Source: Otis tarda
Lineage: Eukaryota > Chordata > Aves > Otidiformes > Otididae
Direction of reading: 5' to 3'
DNA: 64,000 bases
Assembly (NCBI GenBank): GCA_026413225.1
Contig: CM048553.1
Span: 16,492,501-16,556,500, forward strand
In this document: positions 24,801-39,332 of the stretch, piece after piece
How positions within the stretch are numbered: position 1 is the stretch's first letter
How the letters are laid out: each line of letters begins with the position of its first letter
The notes under the pieces: generated by a model
What the model was told of the DNA's origin: nothing
Seen by the model: the letters and a program-made list of their open reading frames with translations, nothing else
Databases searched by the model: none
Made by a program: the position numbers and the translations under genes

Positions 24801-27800
24801 GTCAGAAGCCTTTCTAATGGCACTGTCATCATCTGCCTTTCTATCAGTCTTTTCATTTGAGAGGTGGTCTTTATCTGGAACACCATCTTTTTCATGGCTG
24901 GAGTACTCTTTGGATTCAGAGATCAGACTCTTTGACTCCTTCGTCTCAGTCCTGGACAAATACAGGGAGCCATAGTCCTTGTTTTCATCATCTTGCCTTT
25001 CACTTTTCACTGCCTTTCTTTCCACGCTGTCTTTCCTTGCCCGCGTATATCTGGATGAGTAGTCAGAATCCAAATCAGAATCAAGAGATAATCCATATTT
25101 TTCTGCCAGCTGGCGCCGCCTCTCTGCCTTGTACCTAGCTATTCTTTCTGCTTTTGACTCTAGTTCCTGAACATCCATGTTTCCTGTACTATACAAAGGC
25201 TCTGTATTACCTCCTGTGATTTCTGCTCGGTATCTGGATGATCTGGGTTGTTTTTCTACAGAAGAATCTGAAGTTTCCTCCTCTTCATTTGATCTTCCTG
25301 TCAAAAGTACAACATATATGAGCAAGTCCATCCCAAAATTCTGAGTATCCTGCCCACCATCCACATCAAGTGAACTAAAAGCTTCCCATTTTCTTACAAA
25401 TCAAAGTGTACTAGTGACTGCACAGACACGTTACACTTTTGCACTTATGTCTCCAAAAGCACATACAAACAATTAAGAAATGTGTATTAGTTACAATTCT
25501 TTAAGAGTCTCATATAAAATTACTGTTTTAAGACATTACAGATTATCAACCTTTTTCAAATAAGACAAGTAGAGAATTAAAAGGCAACTTAAAAAAAAAA
25601 ACTAACCATAGCTCTTCTATAAACCTCCTCACCATGCACTGCACATATGATAGGGTAGTAAACACGAAGTAATGCAGCAATGCAAGACTGACTGATACAT
25701 ACTACTTACCTAAGTGGGGACTGTATGGATCAGTTGCACGCATATATCTTGGTGTATCTTCCTCTAGTAAACGGTGTGTGACTGATCCTGGGCAGTTTTG
25801 TAGAAGCATAGGTTGCGTATCATTTTCAATTCCCTCTAAGCGTCTAGCTATTCTCTCTTTTCTGAAAAAGACATGAAAAATGTGAAATCAGGCATCAAAT
25901 GATGATTCAAGGGGAGAGTTTCTAAGAGGAGGTAACAAAACAGGTGTGTGTTTTGTTCTACGGGCCGAAGACTTTTTTTTTTTTACCTTTTCATTTCCAA
26001 AAAATCTTGGTTGTTTGGTTCAAACAGTTTTCTTAATTCTGAAACTGAGACAACAAAAGATTATACAGTTGATAAGCTTCTAAGTTTCAGAAACCCACAA
26101 AAACTTGCTAAAATGCTTTAGAATAACAGTCCAATAAAGTTATGAGGTTTGAAATAGCTTTTGTTGGGGAACAAGCATTTTCGTCTTGTTTTCCTGGTTC
26201 ATGAAGCTTGTGTTTTTAAAAGTGCATTAGGCACACAGCTGTAAACACCAAGGAGCCCTCCTATCCAGGTACTTAGAGGCCAAGCTAGAATCTGCTATGT
26301 CATCCTAGCAGTTTTCAAGATCTAGTATAAACTGGGCAAGTTGGGTTTTGATTGACTGATGTCAAGCTTACATGCTACAGTAACCTGTTTCAGAACCAGG
26401 TAGGATGGAATTACTGCTTATGCTGTCTACACAAAAGTTGAGGATTGACCATGTTTAAAGAGAAACAGTGTCCCCTATTCCTTACTTTCCTCCACTCCCT
26501 TACATTGAGCAAATCCCAAGAATCCCAGCGACTCATGGTTGGAATGAAAATTACTGTGTACCCTCCTGATATCCCTGCATGGTTAATCACTTTCTACTTC
26601 GCTAATTTTCCCTTGTAGTTTCAATTGAACATACTTTCCTTCTCTCCCCCTGAACTGTTTGGTGGTGTTATGTGCTAGCAGACAGCTGTCACCGTTCACA
26701 AAATAGTAGTGAGCCAACAGGAGGCATGATAGATGAAGTCATCTCTATATATACCCACATATGTGCACAGTTATCAGTGATGTTTGCAAACCACACTGGA
26801 GCAGCGAGTGCTACGTAAACAAGTGTGAGGTGACTTCTTAACACCAGGAAGAAAAACCATCCAGGCTGTCAAAGGATGCAATGGACTCAGGGGGAGTCCA
26901 TTGCCTCAGGGGCTCCATACCATTGCCTTGGCAAAGATGTGAAGCTAAAAGCTGAGCATGCCTATTCTGATGCAGTGCACCTCTTGGATTCTGATCCGGT
27001 TGACCCAGGGATCAAAAGTTAAAGTAAGCTTAAGTCTACAGCCTGCTAAAATCAGCCCTAGACTGCCATCAGAAATGCCCGATGAGTCAGGAGTGTCTAG
27101 CAGACACTGTTCCAAACCACTGCAGAAGTAAATCTATCAGCTTTTTTTCCCCCTACCAGAGTTCAGTGCTCTGAATACTTAGAAGATAAACATTATTGAA
27201 ACACCACCCTTTTAAAGGTCAGCTGCACTTTCTCTCCCTTTCCTCTACTGCAAAAACCTCACATGCATAGCTAAGTTAGGATTGAGCTTAGCTGACACAT
27301 ATCCAGGCAGTTTGCCGTAGTCAGTACCAGTGCTAATACGTCATAGTTATAGATAGATACTATTGACATTGGCTGTCATATCAACCTTACGTGCCGAAAA
27401 GTCACTAGGACTGCAGGTAAAACGTCTTGACTCAGCAAGAATGAATACATTCTGATAATGACTACTCGGAGAAGCAAATGAATGAGCTATGAAAATAGCG
27501 TCTGAGGCTACAGATGAGTGCCTACTGAGAATGTGCGATTAACAGGGGAAAGAAATCAACTGGGCCACTCTCCAAAACAACTCCTTTACTTCACATTTTT
27601 ACACAAAGCAGATTCAAGCTATCCACTTCATTTTCTCCAAACATGTTATAGATTGTGATCATGCCATGAAAAAAATCTAACACAAACACATTTGATGCAA
27701 TTAGCAGTGTGGAGTAACTAAGTAGGCAGCTACTTAACAGTGCTAACCCAAGGGACACCTCTTCCACGCGTTGCTTCAGCATCTGCAGCAAAGCAGACTG

Positions 27801-30800
27801 AGGCCTATGCTGTTGGCCAGGCTGACAGTTCAAGATAGCCACTGAAAGTCAGCAAGCTCCAGGCACAGATCTCTGGAGACAGATGGGAACTGGACTTGGG
27901 CAATGCAAAATCTGCATCCTGAACCAACACCAAAGCAAAGCAGAGCCCTCACATTCTGTTTTCATAGACTTTTCTCTCAATGTGTAAGCAGTTCCCACTG
28001 CTGCCCTGCCTACTCAAGATGTGCCAGCCATGGAACTGTATTAAACAGAGAACTTAGCCTTATGAAACCAGCCTTCATCTCACGTTCACACCAAAGGAAC
28101 TGATTCAGCACACAAGAAAAGACTAAGGAGCTTAAAATTAATTTCACTGTAAATGCTCCTTATCTAAGTTACTTCATGCCAACACACCTTGTAAGCAATG
28201 TTGCTCAGTGTAGTAAAAGGCAACAGGAAGAACAGCCGTAGTTCAGGAACAGTCCTGAACTTCAGGCTTTATTTTAGGATGTTGAATCGGATGCTATGGT
28301 AGGATACCCTCTAAGGCAGACTGCCAAGAGGCATCTTAATTTTGTTAAATGTAGACCTTCTGAGCAGAATTTATCTTGTAACACTAGTACTTAGCAAAAG
28401 CAGTATTTTTTTCATGGCTTGTCCCAGAATAAAAAAAAAAAAAAACAAAGAGTACATTTGGAACGTACCTTATAAAAATGTTTTTAAACCTCCTCAAATT
28501 AAGGTGAAAGATTTCTTATAGAATTCAGAAATCTTTCAGAAATATTTGATACAGAATACAAATGTTTTTGCTGAAAGCCCTCTTTGGTAACAGCAGAAGG
28601 GATATATGTGGATAAAGTGTCAGGCATGTGACAGCAGTTTTATTTTTGAAATATAGAAGCTGTAAAAACTAAATCAAGCCTTCCAAAAGTCCCTAGTAGA
28701 GAGTGACCATATACATTCGTGAAGCCTGAACAGATGGGCATCACAAGTTTACCTGTCAGAGGCTTAACTTCTCAGAGATGGTAAATAACCATTGCAACAC
28801 AGGTATATACATTTTCATTTTGAGGAAAATTTAACATAACAGTGAAGTCTACCAGTCTCGTTCCTACTTACTCCTCTCCTCACCTGGAAAGATGATGGTC
28901 TATAAACCAGGCTGGAGAAGCATTTATCTTCTGTTTAAGTTAGCAGAGGCATACTAACATGTTCAATGCTTAACTGCAGACAGCAATATGTAAGACTTCA
29001 GCTAGACTCTTTGAACCACAGATGACTCTGTACCACTGAAAATCAAATATATTCCTCTGATTTACCAATATGTGCAAATCTGGGTCAAGGTCAGGCCCTA
29101 GATGGGACATGTAACCTGGATTTTTGGAAAGTGTTTGGCCTCAAGTAGTCCCCTCAGAATGTAATCATCACCTCTCACTGCTAACTTCTTCTTAATTCTG
29201 GTACACACCAAATCTGATGTCTTTATTAAGAGAATAATTTCTTAGGAAATAGACATCTTGGAATACAACTTAGTTCACTGAGAAGCAACTTACAGAGGAT
29301 GTTTCTCAAGCGAAGGCTCTCACAATTGGCCAGTATGATTGTAAGACTGAGGATACGGAATAATGAAGGAGTATGTATTCTTACAGACTAGTGCTCTCAG
29401 GAAGTTCATATTGTATGAAAGCATATCACTCTATTCCATCATTGTGTCAATGAAGTCTCTTTCTGAACATCGGTAATGATTATATTATAAAAGCAAGCAC
29501 ATCACTTGAATATCACTTAAATGTTATGCTGGAAGAAGGGCTCCTTTCTAAAGAAACTCTGCAGAAAATCACACTGAAAGAGTAAGTCACTTCCTTTATG
29601 TTGGGATTAGTGCATCTAGCCTTGTAGTTTGTCTGAAAAGGGTAAAATTACCATCAGAACACACACACACATCATTTTAATCAAAGTTCTGAGATCCACA
29701 ACATCCCCGAGTGAAGGGAACAACTTTATGCCAGTTATGTGTAGTTCCTCAGACAAATGTCAGTCTTTACTGGTCAAGAACTATTTCCAAGTAGATTGCA
29801 ATTTCCTCTAAATAATTCAAGATAATTAATTCTCACCTCTACCTCGATTGTGTCAAAAAAAAAAACCAAACCAAAATAAAACAAAAACCCCACCCAAACT
29901 AATCCTCAAACCCAGGTCCTTTAGCATGCAACATGAAAATTGAGTGTGTAGTCAGTTGGTCATGCAAGCACAGTGATTCTCCCAGCCACTCAAGGGGACT
30001 GGAAGTAGCTATGACTACAAGCCAAGCTAATATCTTTGAATTCAGTATTAATCTAACTACAAAGAAACCTCTCTGAAGTTCTGAATTTCAACTACTGCTT
30101 GACCTATTGAAAACTATGTAAACAAAGATGAAGTTTATGAAGCAGGGATGTAACAAGGTCTTGTAAAAGAGTACTGTGGTTCATCCCCTGTGCATACTTC
30201 ACAGGGAAAAGAAAACTCATTTACAAAACATCTGTGTCTAAGTGATTTTAACTATGCCTTGCACTTGCATAGACTAAACTTCACACTCTGTTAAATTACC
30301 ACTTGTCTTCATATGTCTCCCTTACCTACCTTTTGGAAGTACTGCTAAGAGATTAGCATCAATATCCTTTGTGCTGTTGGCAAGTTCTTCTTTATCTTCA
30401 AATGAGAACTCCTTCTGAAAACTGAAAGCAACATCTGGTTTACAGAACTGTGGATGTTTCTGCTTCAAATCAAATAAAGCTGAGATGCAACCAATTTACT
30501 GAAAGACAGTCTAACAGAGATACCAAAGAAAATATTTTCCATAAGAACAAAACAAGAAATAACCCCAAGAAACTCACAAAGCCAAACCTAACATAACTTG
30601 AAACTAGTTTGGAACTGACTGTGACACATTTTTGCATTAAATTACTGACCGGAGACTGCCTTCAAAATGTTTTACCAGCAAGTATATTTGAAATAATCTA
30701 TATTGAATGATTCTTCATAATTATTAAAACATATTTCATCAAATGCAGTACTATACGTACACTCTACCTAAAAGCCTTCTGCACAAATGCCCTATTGTTG

Positions 30801-33800
30801 TTACTGTACTTATCCCTGGCTCTTATATGGGTTATAATAAACTAATGTAAGCAGCAGATAATTTAATTTCATACCTTGTCTTTTCAAAATAGCAAAAATG
30901 CCCATTTAGAAGAAATAAAATATTTCTCTATATACGTTCATTAAATAAACAAACGTTAACTGTAAGATGTAGGTGTCATAATAGCCTAAAGTACATACTA
31001 ACTGTCTACAGAGACTTTTTGTAGAAAATGTTCCTCCTTCTGGGTAAACAAAGTGAAATTTTTCTCTCCAGTTATTAAAAACAGAGAGAATTAACTGTAT
31101 TCTGCCATAATGACTTCTAAACTATCCCAACCAAACTTACACTAGTCTTAAAACCTTTAGTAAACTGTGTAGATGAGCATCTACAAACACAACCCCCCAC
31201 AGTGATCCAAGGTCTTTCGCCACGGTAGTGATGTGCCACACAATTTACTGCCATTCTGGTAAGACAAATTGCACAGCCTTGCTTTGGAAAATCCTTCCTT
31301 AGGACAGATTTTAAATGGCTTTTTAAAGAGCTGAATACCCTTTCATCAAGGATATTTGGTGAGAAAAAAAATAATAGGAAAAAAAATGTACTCATAATTC
31401 CAGAAGAAAATTTCTCATTCAAAAGAGTTTTAACATATAATGACTAATAACATTTTACATGAACTCCAACAAGTATTTGCTTCTTTATCATCACTACATA
31501 ATACTCCTTTGTAAGATATTGAGGAGAGAATAAAACCCTTGAAATGACAATAAAGAAACTGGGCTGTGTCACATTCAGGCACCATGCCACCTGCTGCAAA
31601 TCGTCTCCAACAACTGCACTTATAGAAATTATTTCAGGTACTGCCAAGAAAAGCAATGTCAGCCAGTACAGAAAATAGAAGATGAAGAGCCGCAATAAGC
31701 TGTCCATTACAGAAAACTGTGTATCCTTACAGGGCAAAACCACTTTAATGGAACTAAAAAAAAACCCAGAAGAAAATTAAAAAATAGCACACAGTAGCCA
31801 CAGGCAAATGAGTGTGTGTTGAGACTGGGCAGAGACTCTGACAGTCAACCTCATGTTTTTGTATATCTAACTCCACATTGCCAACACTCGTGATTCTTAC
31901 TAGCTTCACAATATGTTATTTCCTTACAGACACAGCTTCTAGTGAATCCCTAGGTAGAGATATTCATAGTCTACATTTGAAAGCATTTTCTGCTTCTTTT
32001 GGCTGAGGATGAGTTTGAAAAATGCAAATAATATTGGCTTAAGGCTATAAATCAAAACCAAAATTTATTTTGTCAAATCAATTTGATTAGGTAAGACTTG
32101 TCTCAAAAGTGCTGAGGGACCTAACTCATGACTTCTGAATACCCAGGCTTTATTTAGCAGCATCTCCAATTGCTTCCATAATGCTTGCGACAGTGCAGTA
32201 ACCTTAAGTTTCCATAAACATGGGACTCTATACAGACAAGCACTCACTCATACAGAAAAATCCTTGTTTAAATTAACTGTGCACCAATATCCACTACTAC
32301 GCCTCAGTCCCACATGAATTTCCAAGGGTAAAACATACAGAATCAGGACTGGCACTAGCCTGCTGTTTCTAAAAATAATTATATTATTGGATCACTTGTG
32401 GATCCTCAACAAACTTTTAAATATTGTCAACTAGTTAAATTCATTCCCGCCCCTTCCTCCAAACTCCAGAGTGTTCCACGGACCCTGAAGCCACTGAGAC
32501 TCTCCAGATCCAGCTAAATGTCTTTCACTGGGTTTACTTACTTATTTTTCTTAACATATTTTCCACATCTACTCAGCTTCCTCAAGACAGGCTCTCAGTT
32601 TCATTGATTATCTGGAAAAATGTTCTCTAAGTATTCCAGAGTCATCTTTTTGTATACAGTGACCAGCACTGGACATTCTTGATTCCAGACCCGAGTCTTA
32701 GCAATATCTTATAAAAATAGGAATTTTAATAGAGAAAGTATTACTACATGATTTGCCAGATGAATGCCAGGATCTACAGCATGTTTGCATTTTTGTATCT
32801 GCATTATACTGGTGCTCAATCCCGCATGAGAAACTAATATGGCACAGGCTTTGCTTTCATCAGTCGCAAGTGACAGAAAAATTTATCAGCCCCCAATGCA
32901 CAACTGTGCACTTAGTATTATTACATTACATCCTTTTTCTATTACTCCTCAAGGTCATCCACTTCTTTCTGAATGTGAGCTCCCTCCTCCTTCGTACTGA
33001 GGGTGGCTTCCAACCTTTGCTCACTGGCAGATTTCATTAAAATACTTTTGATAACCACAAACTTCTTAAGCTTAACCCTCACTGGGCTGCACAGCATCAC
33101 AGGTTATCTGCTTTGTGAAAGTCCCTTCACAGTTTCCCTTATGCTCTCATTTTCCATTTCCCTCTGGACAGAGTGTCAACTTTTATTTACCTGCTTATTT
33201 TTAAATGATTAACTATTTTTATATACTGATTATTTTATCCACAATGGAGGAACTTTTCCTCTTCAGAGGCATTTTTGCTCTCTCTCACAAAGCTGCAGGT
33301 AGCATTGCTTGTTTTAAACATTTTGGACATTAAAAACATAAAATGTTTTAAACTGATGTATCAATAACATTGCATTCACTTGCACAGAGAACTCAGAGAC
33401 AGATGATTGCTCTGAAGATGATACAGCCAAGCCGAACAACTGGGTATTTATAGATAGATACATATATAAAATTAGTTCTAAAAATGAAAGTAGGCTTATT
33501 TAGGACACATCACAGTATTCAATAAGAACATTCATTAGGAATCTAAATTGAGATGGAATGATGTTAAAGCAATTCCAAACAGTTTAAAAAAAAATACAGA
33601 ACGCTACTCACAAGGGTTTTAAAAAAATATGCTTGTAAATAATTCCTCACCAGACTTCCTGTTTCCTCAAAGGGATCTATCCAGATATCTCCCTGCTTTA
33701 TCAGTTTCTCTGCTAAAGGAGTAGCATCAATTTAGTTGCTTAAGCAGAGTCAGACAGTCAGACTTGAATTGCAAGAAGTATCACAGCTACATCTACTCAT

Positions 33801-36800
33801 TTTTGCTTTTCTTAATTTCTCAAGTCATGCTATAAATTTATGTGCAGATTTCGAGCAGCAGCACCAGGAGTTTCTGCACTTAACAGCTAGGCTATGCACA
33901 TTCATTATTAAAATAACTTAAGGCATACTTGGGTTTCTCTAAATGGAAAAAAAAAAAAAAATAGAAGTTTGCAAGAATTCTTTCTTCTTAAAGTTCCTGT
34001 TAAATCTGGATACTGAAAAAGGAAATTCTCCTCCTTAGCTTGCCTGAAATATAGTCTGTGATCACAGTTCATGAAATGCCATCAACAGCATGGGGTCTTA
34101 CAAGTTTGTTCTGTACAGGATGTGTGTGTGGTTTGGCCTCAGGTGCCCAACAAACTCATTATACTCTCAAATGTTCAGGAATTCATAGGATTCCTATTAA
34201 AACACAGGCAACAATGTTTCACAACCTCAACAGTTTTTCTTTTAAAACAATGTATAATGTGGCATTAGTACAGTATTTAACAGTTTCAGTAGTTATACTG
34301 CTCTTGCAGCTTCCGAAGTAAGTGTGGGCTGCTTCTATACATCAGGGATTCCAGGCTCAAAACTTCATCTGCTGCTACTGCAGCAGCACACAGTTTCTAA
34401 ATAGCTGTCCCACTAACCTAGTTACATGCCCAAAAGCAAGCAGAAGTTTGACTCAAACGCCACTGGTAACACTGCCCTGCCATCAGGACTATAGGATATG
34501 AGCTTTTGTGATCAAAACACATGAAAATCCACTTGTATACCTGCCAGCTAGGTGCTCAGTGTTTGTTTTTCTTCTCCCTTTTTCTTCTCCTTCTCTACGT
34601 CCAGGAGAATTTCCCTCTTACATAAACAGTCCACTACTAGTGTCATTTCTACTGCCTTCCATAACACAAAATGTCTTGTACACCTATTTCCTCCATCTCT
34701 CTACAGTACCTAACAAATAACATTACAAGAAAAGATGCTTGCAAACACAAGCCTGGGCACCTAAAGATGGTGGAACCCTGTGCAGCTGAGCCAACAGAAC
34801 AGCTTGTTGCTGGGGCAAGAGTCAGCTCCCAACTGCCTGATCTCCTCTCTGTGCCACTGTGAATGAGTCCAGCAAGCACAAAGATGGACACCAAAGAGCA
34901 GTCGGAGTGAGGATGAGAAGAGAGAGGGAACGTGACCTGCCACCGTGCTGAACTGTAAACTGTTCCTGCTTAGTCAGCCTTGTGGAACCCCGCCCTAAAA
35001 CTGCAGGCTCGAGGCAGCATGGCCCTGCAAGGAAGCAGCAACGTCACCTCTCTATTCATCTCTGCGATGTCCCCCTCCCATGTGCCGACAAAGTTCTCTA
35101 CATGGCTGTACAATTAATTCACTCACTTTAGCCACCTTCCTTTTCAGACAGACCTATTTTCCAAGTTGGTTCACTAAATGTCTGTTCTGTGCCTGTGCCA
35201 TGTAAGGAAAAATGGGCACTGCAGTGGCAGGAAGCTCAGCAACTCTTCCCTCAGCAATGCCAGCTATAAATTTTCACTTTACGTAGGAGGCAGTTGGTGT
35301 TTTCAATACCTGTTCAGATCATCCGCTTTATGTCAAAACTTGGTCCTGCCAGAGGACCAATAATCATTTTCCCTGACAAAAGAAAAAAAAAAGTAGATTC
35401 AAGCAATGACTGCAAGTTATAGTAGTGAAACCAGTCACCTTTAATGGGCAAGAAAAACTTGACCTTACCTTAATGCTCTCTTCCTTTGGAGTAATCGTGA
35501 AGGCTTAAATCTGACTGAGTTTTCTTTGCCAAAATCTGTGAAATGAGAAGAAAAAAAACATACCATAGTGAAGATGCTTTAATAAACAGGGACGTTTTAG
35601 GGAACTAGGTTATAGACTCCAATCATAGACCCTTTCCACTCAAAAAGACCGTATGAAGTCTTTCCGTCTAGTCAAAGCAGCATAAGCTGGCATGCCCAAG
35701 AGCGATAAACCAAAGCCTTGCAAAACTGAGTACAGACAGGAAACATCTCAAAAGCATCAACACTTTATGGAATTGCCATGTTCTAATCCCAGTATTCATG
35801 AGACAGCACTGCAGCTTGGGGCTATCATTTAAACTCCTTGACTCAGTTTCCTAGCTTATAAAACAGGTGGCAGACATGTTTATGAAGCACTCTGCAAATG
35901 AGAAATGCTACAAGCAGCAAGAGCCTTTTTGGCTGCAGCCCTGCAATACCATAAAAATTGCATATTCACTGCAGAAGTCGGTGATGCCCAGCTGAGGATC
36001 TGTTGTAACAACAGTATTACACCACCCATGACAGAAATATCTCTGAGGGTTGTCTACTGCTTGGAAGCTCCTCTTTTCTTCTGAATAGCCTTAGAACATG
36101 CTTACTTTCAGAGAGGAACATGTGTTTACACTGAGAGCAAAACTGTGTCAGATGCAGCCTTATATTCAAAAAGTATGTTTTACAAAGCCACTAGCTCCCA
36201 AACCTTCGTGAATTACAACAAGTAATGGGCAATCTCTGCCCCCAGATTTAAGTCTTTCATTTCTGCAGTCAAGAGCATCATCAGAGGGTCTGAATGATGA
36301 CCACTGGCAAGGGGACCAGTGCTCTGTGTACTGGCTCCCTCCATTCAACAATGAGGATACTATTAAGAGACCTTGGAGAACTGCTAGCCGGGGAGCACCC
36401 GGTCTGTGACTGCTGTTGAAAAACACAGGAAGCTACTAATAATTTACTCCCAATGGGAAAATTGCCTTCTGTCTCCATCTGTATTATGCAAACTACCTTA
36501 ACACTCTAAATTAATAAACAATTGATCACGAACACATTGTTCCTTTTATTTTTCAAAGACAGACATGAATATTACACAACCTGGAAGAATTCAAAAGCAT
36601 CATCATCCCTTTTACTCTGCCTCAGAACTGAGATTTAACTATTTCAAAGAAGAGCTAACTGGCAACGAAATATTTTTTGCTTTTACAAATATTTTAAAAT
36701 CTAGGTAGGATATCTCTTATTTTCGCAGAAAGGGTTTATTAGAGCTGACAACATGGGTCTTAATTTAGAAAATATATCTATTGTCTATGCCTTTCAAAAC

Positions 36801-39285
36801 TCCTCTTCCACTTCTTTCTGCTACCTCTCCAGGTAAATAGACTTTAAAAAAAAAAAAAAAGAAAAAAAAAGAAAAAGAGGATTTTAACAGCTTGATAAGG
36901 AGGCTTAAAATGTGAAAAAAAACCCCATTTTTTAGGTATCTGCTACAAGTCACTGTGGATTTGAGGCAGCTTTGCTAATAGCATTTTTCAACTTTAATAG
37001 GCAACTTCTTCCTGTTTTTGTTAACATTCATTTTCTCTTTCCAAGTAAACGGAGAGTAAAGCACACAGATTACACAGAAACATCTTGCTACACCAAAACA
37101 AAGTATTATAAGAAAAACAGCATGAATGGAGTATAAATCATTATATTTTATGCTACAACATTAAAAAGAATACTCTATGCCATAAGTATCCTCTAAAAAG
37201 GCCAGATTTACACGACTGTGAGAGGAGTATGCAGTAACTTAAAAAGCTCAGCTCAGGATCAGCTTAGCTAATCAGAACCAGGCACATCTTAAATTTACAT
37301 CCATTCTAACGGGATCTAACCCATCCTATACTTTTTGGCACTAAAACAGCTGTCCACCATGAAAACCACAAGTAGACCACAGCGAAATTCTCCCTACCCT
37401 AGCCAGAACTGGAGAGGGGATATGAGAAGGGAAGAAAGCAGCTTTCATGGCTTCACTGGGAGAAGGGAGGGAGAAGGGCTGTTAAGAGCCCTTTAAACAC
37501 ATTCAGTAACATTCATACATACCACAACTATAATGTCTCAAAAAATATCTTAAAATTTTGCCATATTTCACTGAGGAAAGCTCCTCTCTTCCCCGCTCTG
37601 CCCCAAACACAGAAAATCCAACCAGACAATTATATTCTGTTACACAGTTTTGATATTTTATGTATTTCCTCCTGTTCAAATTAAACCCCATGTGGGAGGA
37701 TTAAAGTCCAATAAAACTTACTTACTACAATATGGAAGTCTTAAAACTATACACAAACACAGGAGAAAAAGTAAAACAACTCTGCTTCAAAACAAAACAA
37801 ACATACCCACAAGAGAAACATCAGTTTTGCACAATCTTAATTCAATGGTTAATTCAAAGGAAAAAACCCCACCCTCACAGTACCTGGTACACACAAGGAA
37901 AATCTTTGCAACAGCATTTTGTTCCTTCTTTCACTGAAGAATTCTGAACATGCTCATAACTACATTAAAACAATTTTAAATATTTGTATTTAAAATTAAG
38001 AGTATATTTACTGAAGCATAAATCAAGCTTGCTCACAAGTTTAACCATTTGTTCAGTCTAGTCCCCTTTCCTCTAAGATACAAACTAACAGATAAAACCA
38101 CTATCCATAGTTTAACACATAGGAAATTAGAAATACTGAATTTAAAGGAAAAAAAAAAAGTAGATGCAACCTTCCAGTGTTATTTAGTATATTTAAAGGC
38201 CCTAAGTCAGTGGCAAGCTAAGCTAATTAAAAGATCCATCTAATCGGATCTTTCAGAAGTGTCCTTTAGGAAATAACGAAATAGCCTAGGTGACTAACTG
38301 CATACTGATTGCTAAAGTAGCTAATGTAGCTGCGGGAGAGCCAGTCAAACAACATTTACACAAGCACACATATATACAAGAGAGATTAAACACAGACAAA
38401 CTAACAGCATTTTCCTCTGTCTACCTGGAACTCTTACCTTGCTCCTCAGAGTATTTAACATTTCCGAAATAGCTGGAGATCCAAGGATTTCTGAACATGG
38501 TTGCACAAACAAAGGATTCGGCAAAGAGAAACTACAATAGCAGCTAATTCTCAACCAGCCACAGCCCTAGGCCTGTCTTAGCGGTATCGTGTGGAGATTT
38601 TTCATAGCACAGGACTGGAGCTGTCAGGCTATCGCGTCCCAGGGAGTACAGTAAATGCATAGCAATAGGCTGCAAGCTGGAGCAGCTCAAGCCAGTAATC
38701 AGATTACAAACAGAAATTAGGCACATGAATGCTAAAACAGATTGGGCAATGGTGACTGGGAGATTTATAATATTACCACTTCAAAGATCCAGCCAAATCA
38801 CACGTTATATTCCTGCAGAACTCCTAAAGCCTCATACTAAAAAAGAAAAAAAAAACCTCCAAGAAGAGAAATAATTCCTTCATATCTCTAATCAGGATAA
38901 ACGGCAATGCTTCAGAAAAACAGCATCCAGGCTGCCAAAAAAATGGACTCTGTTAATCATATCATTATGCTAAACGTTTTGCCTAACTGTTAGCTGGAAC
39001 ATTTAAAACAGACAAGATTTATGGATAACATACGAGCAAAATTACTGGTGGGGGTGGGAACTTAAGAACAGACACCACAACTCCAAATATTTTAATTTGA
39101 GACAGAAGGTGTAAAATGGCACGAAAGTACTGTCTAGCTACCATATTTTTTTATTAAACAGATTTGATGGATTTTGGATTGAAAAGTCAGAACTCTTCAT
39201 AGTTCATTTTGAAAGTCTGGAAGTATTTGTTCAAAACGGTGCAATAACCCTGGCTCAGTCTTCCACACTGACCTACCTGATCATC

Positions 39286-39332
<47 letters not shown>

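Noticed and set aside
30422-30479. Upstream acceptor (CTCAG) giving a 150-nt version of SVIL exon 3
   Set aside because: The added 58 nt are open in one frame, but joined to the exon ending at 35469 they give a stop at once; the TTTCAG acceptor at 30421 keeps the frame.
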